DNA of 64,000 nt from Aeriscardovia aeriphila (GTDB lineage: Bacteria; Actinomycetota; Actinomycetes; Actinomycetales; Bifidobacteriaceae): assembly GCF_002259595.1 (NCBI RefSeq), contig NZ_MWWU01000005.1, positions 1-64,000 on the forward strand, written 5' to 3'. Position numbers and translations under genes: made by a program. This document shows positions 55,418 to 64,000 of the stretch, piece after piece. The notes under the pieces were generated by a model that made no database searches, had not been told where the DNA came from, and saw only the letters and a list, made by a program, of their open reading frames with translations. The first letter of the stretch is position 1; every line of letters begins with the position of its first letter.

Positions 55418-58281
55418 TCAGTGCTTGCGCGTGCTCATGCGCAGTGCTGCACCTGCAGTGAGGGCAGTAAGAGCAACGAGCAGGATGATGCTGGCGTTAG
55501 CGCCGGTGGAAGCCAGGGCACGCGGCTTGGGGGGAAGCCTTCTTGCCGTCTGCTTGTGACTTTGCTGGCTCAGCTGGCTTCGAAGGCTTCTTGCCACCTT
55601 CGTTATCCTTCTCACCTGGCTTGTTCTCATCCTTGCCTGGCTCTTCCTTAGCCTTTTCCTTCACGACGAGGGTGAAGCTGACTGGCTTTTCTTCACCGCG
55701 AACAGTGACGGTGCCGTTGTACACGTAGGAGCCTGGGTTGTGGATTTCACTGGAGCTCTTATCTTCCCAACGTGGGTGCAGAACTGTGGTGGAACCGTTC
55801 TCGTAGGTGACGATGGCGTTTGGCATTTCGAAGCCTGCGCCTTGTTCGATTTCCGCAGTGTCCTTGGTCAGGGTGATGGAGGTGATTTCCAGTGGCGTGA
55901 CGTTGACGGTTACGCTAACCTTCTGGCCTGCAACGGTTCCGGAAACTTGGAAGCTGTTGCCGTCAGGGTTCTGGTAATCTTCAGGGTTTACTTCATCCCA
56001 GGTGACTGGCTCTTGCGTGGTGTCGCCATTGGACCAGGTGACGGTGGCGTTTTCTGGCAGCTGTGGGGCTGTCTGTGCCTTGGTGGTCACGGTGGTTGGC
56101 TCGACACTTGCGCCGGTGACGGTGGCTGGCTCAACGTTGATGGTGAGCGTGACATCGCTTGGTGCGACGGCTGCGAGCATGACGAACAGGTTGTTCAGGC
56201 TGGCTGGAGCCTTACCGGTGACGCTACCACGCAGGGTGATGGTGCCACCTTGGCGGGAAGCCAGGGTTTGCAGGTCGGCGTCGGTCAGTTCGGACCAGGT
56301 GACAGCAACGTCAGTGCTGGTGCCGTTGTCGAAGTGGGCAACCACGGTTTGTGGGAGCGTCAGCTCGCCCTTCTTCGTGCCAGATGGAACGGTGAGAGGG
56401 GTTGGCTCTTCGACGCTGATAATCTTGGCATCGACGACGTGAACGGTGAGGGAGACTGGCTTGGAGTAGCCGTCTACCGTGCCGGAGAGCGTGTAGTCAC
56501 CAACAGTGTGAGTGTCGAGGGTGCTGCTATCCCAAGTGACGGGGACGGCTGCTTCATCGCTATTGCTGTAGTGGTCGGTGAGGGTTTCTGGCAGCTTGGC
56601 TTGAGTGTCCACAACCACGGTGAGGTCTGATGGAGCGTCGACAGTGTCGAGCGTTGCTGGGGTGACCTTGATGGTTTGGGTTGCTGGCAGCTGGGTACCT
56701 TCAACAGAACCGGTGACGGTGAAGGTGCCACCTTCGCGAGCGCTGTACTGGTCCTTGCACAGGGTGTTCCACACGACCTTGGCAGTGCCTTCTTCGTCGT
56801 CAGAGTAGACCACCTTCACTTCGCTTGGCAGTTGGCCGTTCGGGTTGGTGCCGGATGCGACGGTGATTGGTTCTTGTGTGGTGTCGCCGTTGGACCAGGT
56901 GACCTTACCCGTCTTGGCGAGTGCTGGCGCAGTGCCGGATGGGGTGGTGACGTCGGTGTCTGCTGGGGAGAGTTCAACGCTTGCGACGGTTGCTGGCGTG
57001 ACGTTGATGGTCAGGGTGACTGGCTTGTCCCAGCCGGCAACGGTGCCGTTGAGGGTGATAACACCGCCCTTGCGGGAGGCAAGAATACCCTTCTGTTCAG
57101 CGGAGAGATCTGCCCAGGTGACGGCAACATCGCGAGAGGTGCCGTTGTCGAAGGTGGCGTGAACCGTCTTCGGCAGGTCAAGCTGGGTGGTACCGGAAGC
57201 AACAGTCATTTGCTGAGGATTATCAACAGCGGTGATGGATGCTTCGAAGACGTTCACTGTGACGTCTCGAGATTGATCGCCAGAGGTAATGGTGACAGTT
57301 GTAGTACCTGGGTTGACTCCGACGATGGAATTACCGTTAACTGTTGCAACATTCTCATCCGCACTCTTGAGTGAAGTAATGTAGGTGAGCGGCGTGTCAT
57401 CATCATATGTGCCGCCAGGGTATACTTCATTCATTGAAATTGTTTCAGTAGCACCGATTTTCAGGTTAATCGGATTCTTAACAGAAACGTCTTGGAAGTG
57501 CTTACCATCCATTGGAAGGGTGAACTTCAAATCACCAGACCAGTTCGTTGCATTTTCATCAGAATCCAGTTTTTTACTACCTTCTCCGGACCAACGCCAC
57601 TGGTTTGCTCCTGCAAAACCATAAGAACGCATGAGTGGATTGATGAGGAAAGTGTAATGTCCTGTTACGGCGTCAGGGTCTTGATCAACCCAGCCTTGTT
57701 TCTCTGAGGCCCACTGGTCCACTGCGTCTGTTGCAGTTTTATCTCCCCACGATAGAACTTCAGAAGTGGTTGCTTTTCCCCTTGTAATACAAAGAAAACG
57801 GCCACGGGCCATTGGGGCGAATATGATTTATCTCTGCTGACATGGTTTCAGCAATGCGTTGGATAGCGATTCGCTCCATTGCATAAGACCAATGAGGATT
57901 GAAATAGTCTTCCTTGGAAATACCTAGTTTTTTGAGCGCATCGGGGATCGTCGATTTTACAGTGCTGGATGTTGATGAGTCTCTGTATTCCCATCGAACG
58001 TTATTGTTATAGGCATCCTCACGCCATTTGCGAACAGCAGCGAGCGCTTCTTCTTTAACCCCTTCTTGGTTGATAGATACAGTCGATTCCACGCGTGCGC
58101 CTTCCCCGAGGTCAAGGCCTTCTGTGGTATCAATATTCTGAGATGCTGCTGTGACTGCAGTGGTACTGTGTGCGCTACTAACTGGGGTTTCTCCCAGCGC
58201 CAATGCAGGCGTTGCAAGGGCGGTTGCGCTGCAAGTTGCAGCAACTGCTAGGCTAGCTAGCGACTTTCGAAGCTTAGCCAT
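55418..58281 (-). pseudogene. LASTG-anchored CAP/Ig-repeat surface protein, frameshifted twice
   Basis: ATG 58281 (after GAAATGAGGAAG) gives a signal peptide (ASLAVAATCSATALATPALA) and a CAP/SCP-like domain (WSYAMERIAIQRIAETMSAE, HIRPNGPW). At GGGGAAAA near 57779 the frame shifts by one base. The new frame continues the same domain (ATTSEVLSWGDKTATDAVDQ, TGHYTFLINP) and about six Ig-like repeats ending their units with VTLTIN or similar. A second shift is needed at a C6 run (minus strand; 55529-55534) to reach the LASTGANAS sorting signal, hydrophobic helix and basic tail ending at 55418. Without it the protein ends after a short foreign tail and is not anchored. It could be decay, phase variation at the C run, or sequencing error. 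Confidence 0.75.
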
Positions 58282-58697
58282 TTCTTCCTCATTTCCCTTA
58301 GTAATTGCACTCGTTGTTGAATGCAATAGTTCCGGTCTACCCCGCAAAGTGTATCGGTGGGACAACTGTGGATAAAGTTAAAAACCTTGAAATAAAGCGA
58401 TTTCTCAAGATTATCACTGCGCATTTTTCTCATCTCACACTGTCAGTACAGCAAACCGCAAACTTTTATGGTGTATATTACTGCTCCTGCTTTCATAACT
58501 TGAAAAAAATTTAAGTTATGAAAGCAGCGATGCTATGATTGACTATCACAATACCTGAAAACTCACTGTGAACTGTAACGACAATTAGTAGCGACAACTC
58601 GGAGTGAAACTCGTCGAGACAGTTCGCAGTGGAACTCAGTGAAAACTCGTCGTAAACCTCAGTTCGCGAGAGCGCAGAACTATTCGAAGGAGCGGCC
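58282..58697. other. Divergent regulatory gap with motif and large inverted repeat
   Basis: A 416-base AT-rich gap without a gene. It holds the motif variant CTCAAGATTATCACTGCGC (58404-58422), the 15-base inverted repeat at 58487-58527, and a stretch at about 58565-58665 of loosely repeated AACTCG/GTGAAACTC units. A DnaA-box-like TGTGGATAA occurs at 58367-58375. Confidence 0.5.
58487..58527. repeat. Perfect 15-base inverted repeat
   Basis: CTGCTTTCATAACTT and AAGTTATGAAAGCAG are separated by an 11-base A/T loop. It lies upstream of the DUF4143 gene. It could be an operator, a strong hairpin or the trace of a small inserted element. Confidence 0.75.
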
Positions 58698-59978
58698 ATG
58701 AACAAGCTCATCGCTCGTGATACCTACCTGAAGCAGGCACTCCTTTTTCGCGATACTGACCTCATCAAAGTAATCACCGGTGTTCGCCGTTGTGGAAAGT
58801 CGAGCCTTCTTGCCCTTATTCGTCAACAGTTAGAGGCGGAGAAGGTCCCTGGTCGAGCTTTTGTTTCGCTCAACTTGGAAAGCAAGGCAGTTTCCATTGA
58901 AAACTCTGATGAGCTGTACACCTATTGCAAAAAGCAAGCCAGTTCGCAAGGAAAAACCTACTTTTTCATTGATGAGCCACAGCAGTTGCCAAGTTGGGAG
59001 AAGGCCATCAATGCTCTGAGAATTGACATTGATTGCGATATTTATATCACTGGTTCCAACGCTTTTCTGCTCTCCAGTGAGCTGTCGACGCTTCTGTCAG
59101 GCAGGTACGTTGAAATTCGTATGTTGCCGCTCTCTTTTTCTGAGTTTCTTGACTTTAACGGCTTGAGTTTTCCCTCAAACAGGGCAGTAACTCTAGATTA
59201 TCAGGGCCAACCAGTTCTCTTCGACGATGTTTTCGCTCACTACCTCACTTATGGGGGTTTCCCAGAGCTTGCTTCTGTGGAAACAACTCAGGAAATGCAC
59301 TCCGTGTACACTTCCGGAATGTATGAAACGGTGGTTACCAAGGATGTTCTTAACAGAGAAAGAATTCACGGACGCAGCCAGGTGACGAGCGCGGAAACTT
59401 TGAGTAATATCGCCACTTACCTTGCTGATAACATTGGTAATCTTCTCTCAACCAAGACTATCGCTAACGTGCTGACGGACGCTGGCGACAAAACTTCCCA
59501 TGTAACAGCGATGTCCTACATTCGAGCGCTGGATGAAGCGTACTTGTTCTACCGTGCGGGCCGGTACGATGTTCATGGAAAAGAGCTGCTGCGAACAATG
59601 CCGAAGCAGTACATTGTGGACCTTGGTTTGCGCTCTTTCTTGGAAGGCTACAGAAATACTGATAGCGGAAGAGTATTTGAAAATGCAGTCTATCTGCAGT
59701 TGCTCTACCAGGGGTATACCGTGCACGTGGGCAAGCTCTATACCAAGGAAATCGACTTTATTGCTATCAAGAATGCACAGCGCTTGTACATTCAAGTGAC
59801 TGATGACCTGAGTGATGAGAAAACTCGCGAACGTGAACTGGCTCCTTTGCAGTCCATTCCCGACAATTTCCCGAAATTTGTGGTGACGAGGAATCGGACT
59901 CTTCTCACTGATGTGGAGGGGATTCGAATTCTATCGGCTCAGCAATTCTTTACGCAGAGTTGGAACGCTGGAGTGTAG
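58698..59978 (+). CDS. ATP-binding protein with AAA_14 and DUF4143 domains
   Basis: A 426-residue AAA-type ATPase with Walker A ITGVRRCGKSSLLALI near residue 29, Walker B TYFFIDEPQQLPSWE, the sensor-like YITGSNAFLLSSELSTLLSGR, and a C-terminal DUF4143 region with a nuclease-like end (VFENAVYLQLLYQGY, then KEIDFIAI). These genes are widespread, often in variable regions; their role is not established. The ATG follows GAAGGAGCGG. A motif copy lies at 59196-59204 (Leu-Asp-Tyr-Gln). It is flanked by repeats and broken surface genes, so it may be part of a variable island. Confidence 0.9.
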   Translation: MNKLIARDTYLKQALLFRDTDLIKVITGVRRCGKSSLLALIRQQLEAEKVPGRAFVSLNLESKAVSIENSDELYTYCKKQASSQGKTYFFIDEPQQLPSWEKAINALRIDIDCDIYITGSNAFLLSSELSTLLSGRYVEIRMLPLSFSEFLDFNGLSFPSNRAVTLDYQGQPVLFDDVFAHYLTYGGFPELASVETTQEMHSVYTSGMYETVVTKDVLNRERIHGRSQVTSAETLSNIATYLADNIGNLLSTKTIANVLTDAGDKTSHVTAMSYIRALDEAYLFYRAGRYDVHGKELLRTMPKQYIVDLGLRSFLEGYRNTDSGRVFENAVYLQLLYQGYTVHVGKLYTKEIDFIAIKNAQRLYIQVTDDLSDEKTRERELAPLQSIPDNFPKFVVTRNRTLLTDVEGIRILSAQQFFTQSWNAGV

Positions 59979-59987
59979 CTGCATTTT

Positions 59988-60085
59988 CTTCTGGTACAGC
60001 AGAAAACGAGCCCATTTTTCTTCAGAATTTCGGGTACAACAGAAATTCTGCTTATTTTCGTGCGAAATTTCTGGTACAGCAGAGA
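59988..60085 (+). repeat. Three short direct repeats, about 39-base period
   Basis: Three copies near TTCTGGTACAGCAGAAA, starting at about 59989, 60028 and 60067, each followed by AT-rich spacers. After them (60112-60166) comes a second set of short units around GTGACAACCC. No gene is seen in 59979-60202. Confidence 0.6.
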
Positions 60086-60202
60086 TTATGTAGGGTGTCA
60101 GTTAGAAAACTGTGGCGGCAACCTGCAGTGACAACCCACTGGCGACAACCCGCGGTGACAATCTGGGCAAGTTCGACTAAAGTAAAGAGGGTTGTCAGCC
60201 TT

Positions 60203-60276
60203 GCGGACATAGTTCATCGGTAGAACGGCAGCTTCCCAAGCTTCAGAGGCGGGTTCGACTCCCGTTGTCCGCTCCA
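60203..60276 (+). tRNA. tRNA-Gly(CCC)
   Basis: A 74-base cloverleaf with encoded CCA. The acceptor arms GCGGACA and TGTCCGC pair fully, the D arm reads GTTCATCGGTAGAAC, the anticodon loop is TTCCCAA (anticodon CCC, codon GGG), and the T arm is GCGGGTTCGACTCCCGT. The anticodon stem as I fold it has one C-U mismatch (position 28-42). Confidence 0.88.
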
Positions 60277-60918
60277 TTCAATTCACTCTTCTTCTCCTTG
60301 GGCACGGTAAACCATGACTTTGCAGGTGTAGGCTCGCCAGCAGAATTATTGCCAGAGAACAGCAATGCGATTTTCGTGCCATTGAAAGTTTCTGGACGCC
60401 ATTGAAAGCCGCCTAGATGCTATTGAAAGACGACTGGATGCTATTGAGGGGCTTTGGATGCCATGAACAGACGCCTAGATGCACAATGAAAGGTGTCTGG
60501 ATGCCAGGGAAAGACGTCTGAAATTTATATGGGATAAAAGATAAAAGGTAGAATTAAACAGATCGCTTATGGGTTTTGATGAGAGAAGAACTTTCAGTCA
60601 GCATCCGAGGAAGAAAAGATGAGAGAGTCATTCTTTCAGAGAAATGCATAAGAAAGAAAAAGCGATAGGCATTGGTGACGCACTTTGTGATGCTGCACTT
60701 GTGTTCATTGGGTGCATGCGTCCGGCATTCAACAAGGGCTTGGCTATGCTCTACGCTTTGTGCATAAAACAGAGAACCATAATCTGCGCACACAGTAGAA
60801 AGCCTAGTGCTCAAGCCAAAAGTGAGCCGTAAAACATAGCTTCTAGCCAGAAACCCCAAGGGTAACAGCGAGAGATGCAGGCCTCTCCAACGCCGATCGA
60901 CTATTGAGGGAGAAAGAG
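60277..60918. other. Gap after tRNA-Gly with degenerate repeats and no clear gene
   Basis: This 642-base stretch holds the 21-base repeat array at 60381-60520. Reading frames of 60-120 codons exist on both strands but show no ribosome site or recognisable domain. The right end carries the leader of the surface-protein relic. Confidence 0.5.
60381..60520 (+). repeat. Degenerate ~21-base tandem repeats, relic of a heptad-coding gene
   Basis: About six units near ATTGAAAGNCGNCTGGATGC start at 60381, 60401, 60422, 60443, about 60463 and 60486, with lengths of 20-23 bases. In the best part the frame reads RLDAIERRLDAIEG, a 7-residue coiled-coil period. Indels break the frame on both sides, so it looks like the remnant of a coding repeat. 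Confidence 0.65.
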
Positions 60919-63900
60919 TTGACACGTAGAGTCAAAAGCCTCGTTGCTGCTGGGCTCGCTGCCGCACTGTCACTGGGAATTGGCGGATCGCTCGTATCCA
61001 CCGCTGCCGCAGATGACAGTGGCCTCGGTAAGCTGGGTGCCACCAGTTACAAAGAGGCAGATTACATTTCCAATGCATCACTTGAAGGCCTTCGCGACTA
61101 CATGGGCGTTGATGTGTCTCAGCTTTCTGCTGAACGCTTCAAGTCCATCGTGGACCGCGCAGTGCTCGTTGAACCACTGACTGATGAAAACTCCAACTAT
61201 CAGCAAAAGTGGCGTATCACGTGGAACCTCTCCGAAGCTTAGCAGCCACAGCAGTGGCCAGGCGACGGCGCTGTTCCTTACGACAGCTCCGGCTTCGACG
61301 ACATGTCGAACCCTGATTACTCTTTGATGGTCTCTCAGGACCTCACTATCCTCACTGATAGTGAGCACACACCGCACTGGACGGTGTACAACCGTCAAGA
61401 GCCAAACAAAGCTTTTGCTAGTTTTGACGCCCACTGTGGAAAACAAAGAGTGGCGACGTCAAGACGGTCAAAAACCAGTACGGCAAGAGCAACACCCTGA
61501 AGAACATGTACTACTTCGGTCAGTACCGGGATGCTGACGGGAATGAGGCTGCTGCAAACTGGCAGGACCTTGCCAAAGCCTGCCTCGCCGGTAATGACAC
61601 TGCAAGTAGAGTGTCCTCCCAGTCTAGCTCTCCTTGTGGTGATTACGTCGAATGGCTCAACGGCTCTGGTAAGAGCTTTGCCGCTGGCCAGTCAGACTTG
61701 AGCGATAGCAGCACTCGCTACGTTGACGGCAAGGACCACAACCGTTCTTTGAAACAGTTCAACATGTTCGCTCAGCAAATCGGTGGCCTGCAAGCATTCG
61801 AATGGAACACAGGTTCGTTCGACAAGAGCACAGAAAACCTGGGCCAGATCGTGACAGTCGAGTTCACCACCCAGCGCACCCCATGGGCAGGCAATGGAAA
61901 CGAAAAGGTACACCGCACCTTCGTTGCCGGCCATTATAAGGGAAACTATCGTTCTTACCTGTACCAAGGCACTCAGTGTAAGTACGTCGAAACCCCGGAG
62001 AAGGATTCCGACGGCGACGGGCTGACTGACCGTTTCGAGCTGGGTATCGGCTCTTGCCCATTCCCTAAGGATTCCGCAGAATACAACGAAACTCCAAACT
62101 GCAAGGGCGTTGAAGACCCAACCGACACCGATGGTGACGGTGTTCCAGACAGTAAGGAAGTCAAGTCGCAAACTCCAAAGCTCCACGACTCCGGCTTCAA
62201 GATCGAAGGTACCGACCCTACAGTTCCTCCACAAAAGCCCTCCAACCCATCTGACCCAACCGGTCACAAGGGTGAAAAGGTCACTGGTAAAACTCGCCCA
62301 TACGAGACAGTCGAGCTCTACGATCTGAGCACCGGCGCCGTAATCGCCTCGACCATCGCAGATGAAAACGGCAACTACACTCTCGAACCAGGCCGCATTC
62401 TCTCCCGCACCGACGGCGACGACGGCAGGCCAAAGAGCTTCAACAAGTACGGCAACAACATCCAATTCGCCTCTGAAGAAGATGAAGCTGCTCGCAAGCC
62501 AGTCATGATGGACGGCGGCACTCCTGTTCCTGATGGCGAAAACCATCTCGTTGCAGTTCGCGTGTGGTCAGACGGCATGGACCCACTTCCAGGCTCTGAA
62601 GCCACTCGCCCGCAGTTTGACACTCCAACTGGCGTTCTTCCCAGCCTTAAGGTTGACGAGAAAACTCCAGTTCAGGATCCTCACCACCTCACCGATGACG
62701 AGAAGCAGAAGGTCAAGGACGACATCAACAAGTCCGTTCCAGGTGCTTCTGACGTTGTCGTCAACGACGATGGTTCCGCAACAGTCACCATTGGTGGCTC
62801 GCAATACACCATCCCTTCGCAGGATCTGATCACAACCGCTCCTGCCTTGCCTGCTGACCCTGCTCACTCCAGCATTGGTAAGCCAAGCAAGACTACCGTT
62901 CCGGTTTCTGATGGCACGAGCGCAGATGGTAAGGCGAGCTTTACCGTTACCTTGAAGGATGAAAATGGCAAGCCTGTCACTGACGCTGACAATCTGACGG
63001 TAACTCGCGAAGACGGTAAGCAAGTAAAGCCTGAGATTGTCAATAACGGCGACGGCGCCTACACGGTAACTGTCTCCTCTCAAGAAGCTGCTACCTCGCC
63101 TCTCAAGGTGAGTGTCGGTGACACTGAGATTGGCAGCACCACACCAATCACCTTCGAACAGCCTGCACCAGCTCAGCCAAACATTCAGGTGAGCACTTCC
63201 CATTGCTCTGCCGTGGTGGCTGATGGGGATTCTGAACTTAACCCTGGTGATAAGGCTACTGTAGATGGCACTATCGTTGATGAGAACGGCAAGCCGATTG
63301 CTGGCCGTGAACTGACGGTTGTTCTGCCAGACGGTACCACTGTTCCTGCTGTTACCGATAAGGATGGCAAGATCGTTGGTAAGGATGGTCAGCCGATTAC
63401 CTTCACTGTTGGTGATAAGGATGGCGAGGTGAAGATCTTTGACGGTAGCGATACCGTTGAGCCAGACAAGCCAGTTGTCACTGCACCAGTCCACGTTGTC
63501 ACCCCGGTTGAACCAGTGAAGAAGGCTGATCCAGAGCATTCTTCCGTCACCGTGTCCCCAGCAAACCCGAATAAGGGTGACACTGTTGTGGTTTCTGGTG
63601 TGGTGAAGGATTCTGACGGCAACCCTATTGCCGGCCAGGAGGTCACCATCGTGCTGCCGGATGGTTCAACAGTTTCTGGTACCACGGATAAGGACGGTAA
63701 GCTCGTTGGCAAGGATGGCCGCCGATCACTTTCGTCGCTCAGGATAGCGGCGATATGAAGGTGCTTGTTGGTGGCGATCCACTCGCTTCGGCAAAGCTCA
63801 CCGTCAAGGATGGTTCTGCCGATAACAACGGCAACAAGGGTGGTGCGGCTGCTCAGAATGCTCAGAAGAGTGCTCAGGTTCTCGCATCTACTGGTGCTGC

Positions 63901-63988
63901 TGTTACCGCCATCGTTGCTGTGGCTCTCGCCTTCGTCAGCTTCGGTATGCTCGCTCTTGCAGCACGCCGTCGCAAGGACGAGGAGTGA
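60919..63988 (+). pseudogene. LASTG-anchored repeat surface protein, broken at three places
   Basis: TTG 60919 (after GAGGGAG) gives a signal peptide (SLVAAGLAAALSLGIGGSLV). The frame meets TAG at 61240-61242 but continues sensibly past it (DDMSNPDYSLMVSQDLTIL). A one-base loss in an A run near 61446 shifts it into the long frame containing MYYFGQYRDADGNEAAANWQ, two calcium-binding-type repeats (DSDGDGLTDRFELGIG and DTDGDGVPDSKEV), and Ig-like repeats with paired GKDG blocks. A second one-base loss near 63717-63725 shifts into the frame with LASTGAAV, a membrane helix and a basic tail ending at 63988. Three lesions make simple phase variation unlikely; a decayed adhesin is the best reading. 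Confidence 0.75.
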
Positions 63989-64000
63989 GCTTATCGCTTG

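Noticed and set aside
58561-60540. Repeat fields considered as a CRISPR array
   Set aside because: Units are too short and degenerate, spacers are not of regular length, and no cas genes are nearby.
60554-60925. A 123-codon minus-strand frame and a 62-codon plus-strand frame upstream of the last surface gene
   Set aside because: No ribosome site, no domain, and the region looks like degenerate non-coding sequence.
61240-61242. Reading the in-frame TAG as a recoded codon
   Set aside because: Two additional frameshifts in the same gene make decay or sequence error the simpler reading.

Overview
The window is a GC-rich actinobacterial chromosome segment that carries the replication origin. The order trxB-parB-parA-rsmG-jag-yidC-yidD-rnpA-rpmH-(oriC)-dnaA-dnaN-recF-DUF721-gyrB-gyrA-DUF3566, together with rpfB-rsmA, cca-nudix-DUF6049-murJ-pseudokinase, a Lys-type MurE with a FemAB-like protein, AGE epimerase, GH27 and sortase-dependent pili, points to the family Bifidobacteriaceae (Bifidobacterium or a close relative). 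The species cannot be told from sequence reading alone.

Layout. 0-10 kb: SGNH hydrolase, an Rpf/lytic-transglycosylase-like secreted protein, rsmA, a MATE exporter, a DegT-like protein, FemAB and MurE (peptidoglycan peptide building). 10-13 kb: LytR_C membrane protein followed by an AT-rich islet with an EndoU-type toxin, a DUF4417 protein, a small acidic protein that is a likely immunity partner, and a divergent XRE regulator. 13-23 kb: cca and the nudix-DUF6049-murJ-pseudokinase cell-wall cluster. 23-45 kb: core origin region. Genes left of the origin run mostly leftward and genes right of it rightward, so they are co-directional with replication. DnaA boxes lie on both sides of dnaA, and a truncated GNAT gene lies inside the dnaA-dnaN origin gap. 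Variant parS-like sites are scattered around parB, jag and dnaA. 44-55 kb: AGE-family sugar epimerase, DUF3566 membrane protein, a GT2 glycosyltransferase with a coiled-coil tail, a one-pilin sortase C locus, a GH27 alpha-galactosidase and a ferredoxin-NADP reductase. 55-64 kb: two large LASTG-anchored surface-protein genes, both broken by frameshifts or a stop, flanking a DUF4143 ATPase gene, a tRNA-Gly and short repeats.

The most striking pattern not explained by genes is a dispersed 9-mer, GATTATCAG, found 20 times exactly (about 0.5 expected by simple count). Its 14-base core is CTCAAGATTATCAG, often followed by YGCGC. It is concentrated just after stop codons and in intergenic gaps. When inside genes it is usually read in the same phase as Asp-Tyr-Gln. 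This resembles the distribution of DNA uptake signals in other bacteria, but its function here is unknown.
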